Below are positions 1 through 8,337 of a DNA stretch of 64,000 bases, piece by piece. Location of the stretch: positions 62,001 through 126,000 of the forward strand of contig JAKSOF010000001.1 of assembly GCA_024405735.1 (NCBI GenBank), in the 5' to 3' direction. Numbering within the stretch: position 1 is the first letter of the stretch; the number at the start of each line of letters is the position of its first letter. The translations under genes were made by a program, and so were the position numbers. Under the pieces are notes generated by a model, which saw only the letters and a list, made by a program, of their open reading frames with translations, searched no databases and had not been told where the DNA came from. This stretch comes from Victivallaceae bacterium (lineage in GTDB: Bacteria > Verrucomicrobiota > Lentisphaeria > Victivallales > Victivallaceae).

Positions 1-79
1 GTTTCGCTGTAATCAGCCTTCTCACTCCCATCTGGTTTATATGATTGTTGCCGAAAACCGGATTTTTTGCCGAAAACAT

Positions 80-108
80 TTGACAAAGCGGGAAAATGCT
101 TTTACATT
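80..108 (+). promoter_or_regulatory. Predicted sigma-70 promoter of the catabolic operon
   Basis: TTGACA at 80-85, a 17-base spacer, and TACATT at 103-108 fit a sigma-70 promoter ending about 40 bases before the IclR start codon. An imperfect AT-rich palindrome (AAATTTCA / GTGAATTT, about 127-146) lies between promoter and start codon and could be an IclR operator. Bases 1-79 show no supported gene. Confidence 0.55.
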
Positions 109-146
109 ATTGCGTATAGTGATATTAAATTTCATATTGTGAATTT

Positions 147-890
147 ATGATCAAAGTCATCGACAAGACCTTGAAGGTGCTGGAAACGATCGTTTCCGCA
201 TCGCCGTGTGCGGTAACGCCGAAAAAACTCGCTCAAACGCTTGATTTGACGGTATCGACGGTATCTCATATTCTGAAAATGCTGTTGGAGTCGGGGTATA
301 TCTTGCAGATTTCGCGGCAGGAGGGTTATGTCGCCGGACCGAAACTTGCGGTTTTGGGCAATATCGCCGATTTCGAGGGCAAACTTCTGGCGGCGGGGAA
401 ACCGCTTGTCGATCATATTGCGGAAAACATTCAGGACACCGTGCTGATCTCGCGCGTCTACGGCAAGTTGCGTTATGTGCTTTACCTTAAAAACGGCAAT
501 CCGGCACGGGAGATACGGGTACAGCGCGCGGGGACGCGCGACCTTTTTTGGACGGCGACCGGGCTTGCGGAAATGGCGTATCGTCCGTGGCAGGAAGTCC
601 TGACATTGTACCGCGCTTACCCGGCAAAAGAATGTCTGCCGGATGCGACAGACGAAGAAGCGTTGCAGAAACTTCTCTCCAGAATACGCAAGGAGGGGTT
701 CTACACGACGCGCAAACGCGATATGGGGATTTTTGCCGTACCGGTTCTGGTCGACGGCAATTTCGTCGCGGCGCTGGGGTGCAACATTCCCGCGAGCCGT
801 TATACGGTGCAACACATCAAAAAAGTATTGAAAATCCTGATCGGGGCGGCGGCGGAATTATCCTCCGCATTGAGTGCCTGCGAGATATGA
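147..890 (+). CDS. IclR-family transcriptional regulator
   Basis: A 247-residue protein with the two-domain IclR layout: an N-terminal winged helix-turn-helix (residues about 5-62, recognition helix around TVSTVSHILKML) and a C-terminal effector-binding domain (about 80-245). IclR proteins bind small aromatic or sugar-derived ligands and usually control adjacent catabolic genes. It is the first gene of a run that continues 12 bases later with a sugar-acid dehydratase, so it probably regulates this operon and itself. Length is typical. The ribosome binding site before ATG 147 is weak, which would fit low expression. The ligand cannot be read from sequence; a hexonate or its keto-deoxy product is plausible from context. 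Confidence 0.93.
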   Translation: MIKVIDKTLKVLETIVSASPCAVTPKKLAQTLDLTVSTVSHILKMLLESGYILQISRQEGYVAGPKLAVLGNIADFEGKLLAAGKPLVDHIAENIQDTVLISRVYGKLRYVLYLKNGNPAREIRVQRAGTRDLFWTATGLAEMAYRPWQEVLTLYRAYPAKECLPDATDEEALQKLLSRIRKEGFYTTRKRDMGIFAVPVLVDGNFVAALGCNIPASRYTVQHIKKVLKILIGAAAELSSALSACEI

Positions 891-902
891 AAAGAGGTCA
901 AA

Positions 903-2084
903 ATGAAAATTACCGATGTCAAAACTTTTGTCTGCAACGCATTCCGCACCAATTTCGTTTTCGTCAAGGTGGAAACGGATTCGGGGCTCTACGGCTGGGG
1001 TGAAGCGACTTTGGAGTACAAGGAATCGACCGTTGTCGCCGCGATCGGCGACCTGAAAGATTGGCTGATCGGCAAAGATCCGCACAATATCGAACTTTTC
1101 CGGCACGACTGTTACCGCGACGCCTACTGGCGCGGCGGTCCCGTATTGATGAGCGCGCTTGCCGGCGTTGAAATGGCGCTTTGGGACATCAAGGGCAAGG
1201 ATTTGAATGTCCCCGTTTATCAACTTCTCGGCGGCAAGGTGCGCGACGAAGTGCCGATCTACGTCAACGGCTGGTTCGCCCCCGCCAAAACGCCGGATGA
1301 ATTTGCCGCCAAGGCGCAGGAGGTGCGCAAAAACAAGTTTCTCGGCTGCAAGTGGGATCCTTTCGGCAAGGCGTGGCAGCAGATCGGCAAAAAGGAATTG
1401 CGTCAGGCGATGGAAAATATCGCCAAGGTCTCGGAAACGGTCGGCGATGATGTGCAACTTCTGATCGAGGGGCACGGACGCTTCGACATCCCGACTGCGG
1501 TCAAGATCGGGCGGATGCTGGAGGATTTCGACATTTTCTGGTTCGAGGAGCCGATCCCGCCGGACGACAAGGAAGGGATGCGCGAAGTCAAGGAGCGCGT
1601 GCGCGTTTCGATCGCGGCGGGCGAAAGACTTTACAACCGCTACGAGTACCGGCAGTTTTTCGATCTCAACTGCGCCGATTACATACAGCCGGACATTTCG
1701 CACGCGGGCGGCATTATGGAAATGCGGATGCTCGGCGCCGAAGCCGAATGCCGCCACATCGGTTTCTGTCCGCACAATCCGTCGGGTCCGGTCGCCAATG
1801 CGGCGACGTTGCAACTTGCGGCGTGCGTGCCGAATTTCGTGATGCTCGAAATGATGATGAGCGACGTGCCGTGGCGTAAGGAGATCTGCGACGAAACGCT
1901 CGTCGTCCGCAACGGCAAAATGGTCATCCCGGAGCGTCCCGGCATCGGCATCGACTTGAATGAAAAGGAGTTGCTGAAGCACCCCTACATCCGCACGAAT
2001 CTGCGCCATTACCGGGGCGATCTCACCGATATCCGTCCGCCGGATGCGGAATTTTACTATCAGATCATCCACGATGAAAAATAG
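903..2084 (+). CDS. Enolase-superfamily sugar-acid dehydratase, galactonate dehydratase-like
   Basis: A 393-residue mandelate racemase/muconate lactonizing enzyme. Aligned by eye to E. coli DgoD the active site is intact with a constant offset: metal ligands E189 (Asp in DgoD), E215 in FEEP and E241 in GERLY; catalytic H191 in EGHGR and H291 in PHNPSGP. Such enzymes remove water from an aldonate to give a 2-keto-3-deoxy acid. GAGGT precedes the start. The neighbours (SDR, mutarotase, MFS porter, GH16) suggest catabolism of a hexose or hexonate released from a polysaccharide. The exact substrate (galactonate, fuconate, anhydrosugar acid) is not determinable here. Confidence 0.9.
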   Translation: MKITDVKTFVCNAFRTNFVFVKVETDSGLYGWGEATLEYKESTVVAAIGDLKDWLIGKDPHNIELFRHDCYRDAYWRGGPVLMSALAGVEMALWDIKGKDLNVPVYQLLGGKVRDEVPIYVNGWFAPAKTPDEFAAKAQEVRKNKFLGCKWDPFGKAWQQIGKKELRQAMENIAKVSETVGDDVQLLIEGHGRFDIPTAVKIGRMLEDFDIFWFEEPIPPDDKEGMREVKERVRVSIAAGERLYNRYEYRQFFDLNCADYIQPDISHAGGIMEMRMLGAEAECRHIGFCPHNPSGPVANAATLQLAACVPNFVMLEMMMSDVPWRKEICDETLVVRNGKMVIPERPGIGIDLNEKELLKHPYIRTNLRHYRGDLTDIRPPDAEFYYQIIHDEK

Positions 2085-2093
2085 GAGGTAGAT

Positions 2094-2876
2094 ATGGGAA
2101 TGTTTGACGGCAAAACCGTTCTCGTCACGGGAGGAAACCGCAATACGGGGCTTCACATCGTCAAAAAGTTTGCCGACGAGGGCGCGCGCGTTTTTATGTG
2201 CGGTTCCACGGCGGGATCGACGCAAAAGGGCGCGGAAACGTTGACTTCGTGGGGTGTGAAAAACTTTTCCGCGATCCCCTGCGACGTCGCAAAAATCGAT
2301 GAGGTGAAACACCTCTTTGACGTCATTGAAAAAGAAGCGGGGCGTCTGGATATTCTCGTCAACAACGCGGCGCATCAGGGGATCGGCAAGCCTTTTGTCG
2401 AAATGGAGCCGGATTATCTGATGGAAGTTCTCGGCGTCAACGTGCGCGGCGGATTTCAGGTGACCCAGCAGGCGGTCAACCGCTTCTTTTTACAGCAGGA
2501 AAGCAAAGGCGTCGTCGTTTTTCTTTCCTCCAACACGGCACAGCGGGCGATCCGCAACCGGACGGCGTACTGTGCGAGCAAAGGCGCGATCAATTCGATG
2601 GTGCGCGCCCTCGCGCTCGACCTCGGTCCGCTCGGCATCCGCGTCAACGCCTGCGCGCCCGGATATATCTATACTGAAAGATGGGATGTCCTTCCCGAAG
2701 AAAAGAAAGCGCGCCGCCGGCTCAACTGTCCGCTCCGCCGCGAGGCCAAAGGCGGCGACATCGCCAACGTTGTCGCGTTTCTCGCGAGCGATTTGAGTTC
2801 CAATATGACGGGTGAGATCATCACCTGCGACGCCGGATGCTCCTGCCAGCATATGCCAATCGACGTCGATTGTTGA
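2094..2876 (+). CDS. Short-chain dehydrogenase/reductase
   Basis: A 260-residue classical SDR. The cofactor-binding TGGNRNTG motif spans residues 12-19, NNA is at 90-92, the catalytic pair is Y159 and K163 (YxxxK), with serines at 145-146. Such enzymes interconvert sugar or sugar-acid alcohols and ketones with NAD(P). AGGAGG stands just before ATG 2094, nine bases after the dehydratase stop, so the two are co-translated. The C-terminal tail (GCSCQHMPIDVDC) lies inside an 87-base direct repeat that is copied 286 bases downstream at the lipoprotein gene; the final residues may therefore be the source or the product of a local duplication. Confidence 0.92.
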   Translation: MGMFDGKTVLVTGGNRNTGLHIVKKFADEGARVFMCGSTAGSTQKGAETLTSWGVKNFSAIPCDVAKIDEVKHLFDVIEKEAGRLDILVNNAAHQGIGKPFVEMEPDYLMEVLGVNVRGGFQVTQQAVNRFFLQQESKGVVVFLSSNTAQRAIRNRTAYCASKGAINSMVRALALDLGPLGIRVNACAPGYIYTERWDVLPEEKKARRRLNCPLRREAKGGDIANVVAFLASDLSSNMTGEIITCDAGCSCQHMPIDVDC

Positions 2877-2916
2877 GGAAAATATGAAAAGCGTTGCGGG
2901 GCATTATTACGATTTC
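2830..2916 (+). repeat. Direct repeat copy 1, SDR 3' end and beyond
   Basis: Bases 2830-2916 match 3116-3202 at 84 of 87 positions (differences at 2862, 2883 and 2898). This copy encodes the end of the SDR, its TGA stop and a start-like ATG at 2884 beginning MKSVAGHYYDF. Confidence 0.95.
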
Positions 2917-3162
2917 GACCGGGAGCCGCGGCTCGACGGTATTGCAGATCAAACAGATACTCTCCGTATTCAGGAAAAATCCAAACGCAGTGAGGATATT
3001 TCCCTTGCGTTTCGCTATCCCGCGCAACTCAAAATCGAAGGGGAAAAAGCAACTGATGAAACATTGTTTTATGGTGGCGGCGGCGGTGATGCTTGCCGCC
3101 GGATGTGCGCCGTCAACGCCGGATGCTCCTGCCAGCATATGCCAATCAACGTCGATTGTTGA
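2884..3162 (+). pseudogene. Short ORF between the repeat copies, probable duplication debris
   Basis: An open frame of 92 codons starts at ATG 2884, 7 bases after the SDR stop with a GAGG-like site overlapping that stop. It begins MKSVAGHYYDF, the same words found inside the lipoprotein at residues encoded from 3170, then diverges and finally runs into the copied SDR tail in the second repeat. It overlaps the lipoprotein start (3056) in another frame. I recognise no family. It is best read as a truncated 5' end left by a duplication or recombination; a real small protein cannot be excluded. Confidence 0.35.
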
Positions 3163-6142
3163 GGAAAAAATGAAAAGCGTTGCAGGGCATTATTACGATT
3201 TCAGTCAGGAACCGCAGATCGGCAACTGGCGTATCGTTTTTCAGGAAGGGACGCGCTTTCGCGCCGAAACGCTCCTTTCGGGGGGCAGCGGATACAAGGT
3301 GATCGCCATTCCGGCGGAACCGATCCTCGGATACCACCGTATCGTACCGCATACGCTTTTTATTAACGGCGAAAAAATCGACCTCAACACACAATCATCG
3401 CCTTATTATTCCTGGGCGAATGCTTCCCGTTTCGGGGTGCGGCATTTTTTTGACGGAAGCGACGTCAAATTGACGTTTGAATTTTCGTCGCCGGAAAGCG
3501 CGCCGCTGGAATTTCTTCACGTCGCGCTGATCGACGATCTTGCTCCCGTGCCGCCGCCGGAAAAAATCAAATTTGACATTTCCGCAAAAATCGACGATTT
3601 TATCCTGCCCGATGCGGAAAAAAACGATGTGACAACTTGGGAGCAGGGGATCGTCAGCGAGGGGAAAGCAGGGCGTTTCGGCTTCGTCAAGGGCGACGGC
3701 TTGCTCGACGTCGCGATGCCTTATCTCGGCGTCGTCGACAAGATGTATCTTTGCGGACTGCCCGAGTATCAAAAACCGTTTCGCTGGAGTTTCCGGATGT
3801 TTCCCGACGGGATGCCGTTGCACGGAGATTTTCCGGTCGCGACGGTCAAAACCAACGATGATAAGCTCGAAGTCAACCGCCTTTCGGTCTTTTGGGAAGC
3901 GCAGACATCCGACGGCATTTTCAGTTGCCGTTATTCGATCGCCTATCCCGGCATCGCCGTACACGACAGCCGCGGCAAAATCACGCTTTCCGACCTGGAA
4001 TACGCCTCCAATTATCAGTATGTCCTGATCCCGAAATCCGGCGGAGCGGAAGTCCGTACACTCGAATCGCTCCGCGATTTGGAAATGGCGGCGAACTATC
4101 TGCTTTTTTTCGGGGCGACGGAATTTCCCGATGTACCGCTTCTCGTTATTTTAACGCGGAAACCGAAATCGCTGGAAGTTTCGCGTGATCCGCGCACAAA
4201 CCGGTTGAAAAAAATCGTTTTCGACGGTGTCGATCGCGCGATCACGGCGACGCCTTTCGGCATCGAAAGTTTCACGCCGGTTTCCCCTTGCGATGAAAAG
4301 TTTATCAAAGAAGCGTTGCGCCGTTGCCGTTTCTGGAGCCGCGCTTTATTGGCAATGCCGATTTCCGTAAGGGAATTTTACCGGATCGACCGTCAAAAGG
4401 GCGAAGTCGCGATCACGGAGAAATTCGATTATCTTCATATCGCCGACGAATGGGGGACGATCCCGCTTGAAATCGCGCCGCTGCCGCCTGTCCTGTCACA
4501 TTGCGGGATTGCCCGTCATCGGGGAAAAGCGGTCGGTTTCCCGACGAAATACGGAGAACTTACGGCGGTTGCCGGAAACGAGGCGACCTATACGCTCCCA
4601 TTGGCGGATTCGATGCGGAGTTTCCCCTTGCGCGAGGCAAAAGACGATGCCGTCGATAAACTGCTTGCGGACGGCTTGAAAGAATATCTTGACTTCACCG
4701 GAAACTTCGGCGACGATATGCAGTCCTATCCTTATGCGGGCGCGTTGCTGGAGCCGTTTGCGATGGCGTCGACGATGCTGAACTTCATGCCGGAAGCGAA
4801 AAAAAGAGAATTGACTGCAAAAATCGCCAATCGGCTGAAACTTGTCAACGACGTCAAGCGCAGTTATGTCTATCCCGCCGTCGACTGGGGCGAGATGATG
4901 CGTTTGATGCCCGATGACGAAAAGGTGCTGAAAATCTACCGCGATCCCGCCTTGCCCCGGAAAAAGTTATGGAATTATTACGAACGCACCGAGCGTTTCA
5001 CGCGGCAGAAGTATTTCATCTGCTATCTCAACCTCTGCTTGTTTACGGTCGAAAAAGTATTGAAAACCGGTACGCCGCAGGAGATTTCCTCCGTCGTTTT
5101 TCCGCTGATCGAAAACGACTGGGGCGCCGGATTGACCTTTTATTATATGTATCTCGCGATGCTTGCGACCGGTTCGACACGGGAAATACGGGATAACTGG
5201 TTGAACATCAAAAAGATGAATTCCTTTTTTGAACTTTTTCACGACTGGGCTTGTATGGCAAGCGGCTATGCGGAAAGCGGCTTGGGCTGGGTCGAGGGTG
5301 CGAATTACGGCGCGTTTACCGTTTTTCCGCATCTCGCGCATGCCGTCGGCGATGTTCAGGCGGAAAACTTCGCCCTTTACCTCGGGGCGAAGCAACTGGC
5401 GTTGCGCGCATCGCGGTTGCGCGCCGGAAGTTGCTATTTTAACCGCTATATGCGCACGGAGCCTTTTTATTTCTGGAAAATGTACCGGAGTGAATCCAAT
5501 CCCGCTTTCGATTTCCAGTCGCTTCCCAAAATGTGGCGGAACCGCGCCGTGGACGATGCGCTCTACAACGGGACGACCGAGGGGCTTTATCCGGAATACT
5601 TCCTCGATATGCAAAAAGTCCTGCCAAATGAATTCGATCAGGCGATCCGGCTCTACCGCGACGCGCTGACGCATTATAATGACAGAAAAAGCTGGACGAT
5701 GATCCAGCAGTTTTCCTCGGTGTTGCTCGCCGGCGCGCTGAATGAAAATGTCCCGGAAGATGTTGTACTGCAAGATCTTGAATTCGCCCGGAAAAACGGG
5801 ATGCTTTTTCACGAATGGCGCGGCATACACGTTTTCAGCCGCCGCCTGCCGAAAAATTATTTTGAATCGCAAATACATGCCCTTTTGCTTTTGCGCAAAC
5901 AGCCGCTCGCTTTGCACAACTGGCTGAATTGCGTCATCAAAGACGCCGTCTGGGATGCCGACAGAAAAATCGCGCGTATCACAGTGGAAAAAGTCGGCGA
6001 CGCTCCCGGCGAAGTAATGCTTTCTCTCAAACGCCCCTGCCAGTCGGTATTGCTTGACAAAACCAATGCCGTTCCGGCGGAAAAAACGGGTAAAATCACG
6101 ATCCCGATTTCAAAATCCACGATTATAGAGGTGCAGTTTTAA
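3056..6142 (+). CDS. Large predicted lipoprotein, family unknown
   Basis: The frame is open from 2894, but I choose ATG 3056 because it gives a clean lipoprotein signal: MKHCF, a hydrophobic stretch, then LAAGC as lipobox (C17). This yields 1028 residues. AAGGGG lies about 12 bases upstream. The N-terminal half looks beta-rich; the C-terminal half (about residues 550-920) is helical and rich in Trp, Tyr and Phe, as in alpha/alpha-barrel polysaccharide lyases or hydrolases, but I see no motif that names a family. Position inside a dehydratase/GH16/MFS operon suggests a surface or periplasmic role in polysaccharide handling. An alternative start is ATG 3170, with a better GAGG site but no signal peptide. 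The N-terminus lies in the duplicated repeat. Confidence 0.75.
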   Translation: MKHCFMVAAAVMLAAGCAPSTPDAPASICQSTSIVEEKMKSVAGHYYDFSQEPQIGNWRIVFQEGTRFRAETLLSGGSGYKVIAIPAEPILGYHRIVPHTLFINGEKIDLNTQSSPYYSWANASRFGVRHFFDGSDVKLTFEFSSPESAPLEFLHVALIDDLAPVPPPEKIKFDISAKIDDFILPDAEKNDVTTWEQGIVSEGKAGRFGFVKGDGLLDVAMPYLGVVDKMYLCGLPEYQKPFRWSFRMFPDGMPLHGDFPVATVKTNDDKLEVNRLSVFWEAQTSDGIFSCRYSIAYPGIAVHDSRGKITLSDLEYASNYQYVLIPKSGGAEVRTLESLRDLEMAANYLLFFGATEFPDVPLLVILTRKPKSLEVSRDPRTNRLKKIVFDGVDRAITATPFGIESFTPVSPCDEKFIKEALRRCRFWSRALLAMPISVREFYRIDRQKGEVAITEKFDYLHIADEWGTIPLEIAPLPPVLSHCGIARHRGKAVGFPTKYGELTAVAGNEATYTLPLADSMRSFPLREAKDDAVDKLLADGLKEYLDFTGNFGDDMQSYPYAGALLEPFAMASTMLNFMPEAKKRELTAKIANRLKLVNDVKRSYVYPAVDWGEMMRLMPDDEKVLKIYRDPALPRKKLWNYYERTERFTRQKYFICYLNLCLFTVEKVLKTGTPQEISSVVFPLIENDWGAGLTFYYMYLAMLATGSTREIRDNWLNIKKMNSFFELFHDWACMASGYAESGLGWVEGANYGAFTVFPHLAHAVGDVQAENFALYLGAKQLALRASRLRAGSCYFNRYMRTEPFYFWKMYRSESNPAFDFQSLPKMWRNRAVDDALYNGTTEGLYPEYFLDMQKVLPNEFDQAIRLYRDALTHYNDRKSWTMIQQFSSVLLAGALNENVPEDVVLQDLEFARKNGMLFHEWRGIHVFSRRLPKNYFESQIHALLLLRKQPLALHNWLNCVIKDAVWDADRKIARITVEKVGDAPGEVMLSLKRPCQSVLLDKTNAVPAEKTGKITIPISKSTIIEVQF
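3116..3202 (+). repeat. Direct repeat copy 2, inside the lipoprotein N-terminus
   Basis: Second copy of the 87-base repeat, 286 bases downstream of the first. Here it is read in another frame and encodes mature N-terminal residues of the lipoprotein. An SDR-frame reading still ends in CSCQHMPINVDC followed by TGA, showing that the segment descends from an SDR tail. Confidence 0.95.
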
Positions 6143-7057
6143 ATGGACGAATTCAAAAAAATCACGCTGGAAACATCTTGCTGGCTCGCCGAATTTTATC
6201 CCTGCCGCGCGGGAAATATGACCCGGCTTTGCCATAAAAAAAGCGGCACGGAAATCGTCCGCACGCCGCCCGACCTTGAAACTTACCTGAAACAGCCGGA
6301 AGTGTGGGGCGTCCCCGTCCTCTTTCCGCCCAACCGCACTCCGTACGGCAAATTCTGTTTCCGCGGCAGAGAGTATCAGATGCCGCTCAACGAAGTTTCG
6401 CGCAACAACAATCTTCACGGCGTCATCATGGATCTGCCGTGGCAATGCGAAATCACGGAAAATCAGGCGGAACTTGTTTTGCATCACCGAAGCCGTGAGA
6501 TCTGGCAGCACGATTTTTCGATGAAACTATCTTATGATTTCGGTGTAAGTGTCGTCAAACAAACGCTTTGCGTTACTAATGAAAGCCGCGCTGATATGCC
6601 GTTTTTCGTCGGATTCCACACGGCGCTGCCGATGCCGCCCGACCGCTCTTTGCGCTTTGCCCACCTCGACTGGTGTTTGTCGTTGCCCAAGCCGTTTCTG
6701 GTGCCGGACGGGACGAAATGCCCCTCAACGCTTCCCGACGGCTTTTTCCCCGGCGGGACAACGCCGGAAGATCTCGACGAACTTCTGCCGATGCTCCCCG
6801 ACGAAACGGGGTTTCGCGGCGTCGAAGTCGATTGCCCGATGCAACATGCGCGTTACCGCTATACGCCGGGGAAAGAGTGGAAGTACTGGATGTGCTGGAA
6901 TGCCAACGGCAAAAAAGATTTTTTCTGCGCGGAGCCGATGTCCGGCATCGTCGATTGCTTTCACCATCAGGAGGAGCCCGATTCCGGATTTGATTTCCTC
7001 AAACCGGGTGAATCGCGCGTGCTGACGGCGGAATTTTCCATTGAAACCGATATTTAA
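6143..7057 (+). CDS. Aldose 1-epimerase (mutarotase)-like protein
   Basis: A 304-residue protein with galactose-mutarotase-fold features: the early GVPVLFPPNR segment, GREYQMPLNE followed by NNNLHG (the histidine in the position of a catalytic mutarotase His), and a late AEPMSGIVD stretch where family members carry the catalytic Glu. Such proteins interconvert sugar anomers or bind hexoses. No signal peptide, so cytoplasmic. ATG 6143 abuts the TAA of the preceding lipoprotein, so translation is probably coupled. The sugar is unknown; the operon suggests the one fed to the dehydratase/SDR route. Confidence 0.8.
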   Translation: MDEFKKITLETSCWLAEFYPCRAGNMTRLCHKKSGTEIVRTPPDLETYLKQPEVWGVPVLFPPNRTPYGKFCFRGREYQMPLNEVSRNNNLHGVIMDLPWQCEITENQAELVLHHRSREIWQHDFSMKLSYDFGVSVVKQTLCVTNESRADMPFFVGFHTALPMPPDRSLRFAHLDWCLSLPKPFLVPDGTKCPSTLPDGFFPGGTTPEDLDELLPMLPDETGFRGVEVDCPMQHARYRYTPGKEWKYWMCWNANGKKDFFCAEPMSGIVDCFHHQEEPDSGFDFLKPGESRVLTAEFSIETDI

Positions 7058-7069
7058 GGGAGGATAAAG

Positions 7070-8329
7070 ATGAAAAACTTCTACAAATGGTTTCTCGTCG
7101 CGATGTTGAGTTTCGCCTTTTTCTTTCATCAGGCGGATCGCGCCCTTTTCGGCTTGCTGACGATCCCGATCCAGAAAGAATTGCTCTTGGCCGATGTCCA
7201 GATCGGCTGGATCAACACCGTGCTGTCGTGGACGATGGCGGTGATGATGGTCGTCGCCGGATTCATCGGCGACCGTTTTTCGCGCAAGTGGATCATCACG
7301 ATCTCATTGATGTTCTGGTCGTTGATGACGATCTGCATGGGATGGGCAAATTCATTTGCGCTTTTCGGCATCCCGGTCGGCACGTTTGCCGTTGTGATGT
7401 TTCTGCGCTCCATTGCGACGGGAAGCGGTGAAAGTTTCTACGCGCCAAGTGCTTATGCGTTGATTGCGGAATACCACAAAGAAAGCCGCTCGGTCGCTTT
7501 TTCCATCCATCAGGCGGCGCTTTACATCGGTTTGATGGTGTCGGGAGTGCTTGTCGCCTGGTGCCTCGCGTATCTGGATTCATGGCGGAACATCTTTTTC
7601 GTTTTCGGCATCGCCGGATTTCTGCTCGGCGTCTTTTTTATTTTCGCATTGAAAAATCCGGTCGGAAAGGAGTTGAGCGCCGCCGCTTCCAAAAGTGCCG
7701 TCGGCGCCGGATTGAAAGCCTTTTTCGCCAATCCCAGCGCGTTGTGCGCATCGGCGGGATTTGTCGCGATCGTCTTTGTCAATAACGCCTATCTCTTTTG
7801 GGCACCGAAATTTGCGGCGCAGAAATTTCTGATTTCCGTCGGCAGTGCGGGGCAGGGGGTGATGCTCTATCATCACCTCTGCGCCTTTGCGGCGATCCTT
7901 TTGGGCGGCGTCATCACCGATCGCTTCACGGCGAAATATCCGCGCTTCCGGCTCGGATTTCAAATCATCGCGCTGCTCGGCGGCGCGCCGATGATCTATC
8001 TGCTCGGTGCGGCAAATGCGTGGCAATCCTTTCTCATTTGCAGTGCGTTTTACGGAATTTTTCGCGGGTGTTTTGAAGTCAACACCCACGCTTCGCTTTT
8101 TGACGTCATCGCGCCTCAATACCGTTCGACCGCCGTCGGACTGCTCAATTTCCTCGGCTTTTTCGTCGGCGGCTTCTCCGGTGTGCTGATGGGGGATCTC
8201 GCGCAGAAATTCGGGACTCGCGGCTTTGAGATCGGTTTCGGTATTATGGCGGGATTCTATCTCGCGGGCGCGCTGTTGATGATGATCTCGTTTTTCTTTA
8301 CTTTCCGGAAAAACCGGGTCATGGAATAA
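7070..8329 (+). CDS. MFS transporter, sugar-acid/anion symporter type
   Basis: A 419-residue polytopic membrane protein with about 12 hydrophobic segments and the MFS loop 2-3 signature GFIGDRFSRK (residues 64-73). The N-terminal HQADRALFG resembles the region of hexuronate/glucarate porters (ACS family). It should import a sugar acid or small oligosaccharide product for the upstream dehydratase. GGGAGG precedes ATG 7070, 12 bases after the mutarotase stop. The substrate assignment is contextual only. Confidence 0.88.
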   Translation: MKNFYKWFLVAMLSFAFFFHQADRALFGLLTIPIQKELLLADVQIGWINTVLSWTMAVMMVVAGFIGDRFSRKWIITISLMFWSLMTICMGWANSFALFGIPVGTFAVVMFLRSIATGSGESFYAPSAYALIAEYHKESRSVAFSIHQAALYIGLMVSGVLVAWCLAYLDSWRNIFFVFGIAGFLLGVFFIFALKNPVGKELSAAASKSAVGAGLKAFFANPSALCASAGFVAIVFVNNAYLFWAPKFAAQKFLISVGSAGQGVMLYHHLCAFAAILLGGVITDRFTAKYPRFRLGFQIIALLGGAPMIYLLGAANAWQSFLICSAFYGIFRGCFEVNTHASLFDVIAPQYRSTAVGLLNFLGFFVGGFSGVLMGDLAQKFGTRGFEIGFGIMAGFYLAGALLMMISFFFTFRKNRVME

Positions 8330-8337
8330 AGGTTAAA

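Noticed and set aside
858-2375. Long minus-strand open frame (505 codons) opposite the dehydratase/SDR genes
   Set aside because: It lies antisense to two genes with intact catalytic motifs; its composition (His, Arg, Phe, Asp rich) is that of a GC-skewed shadow frame and it shows no family motif.
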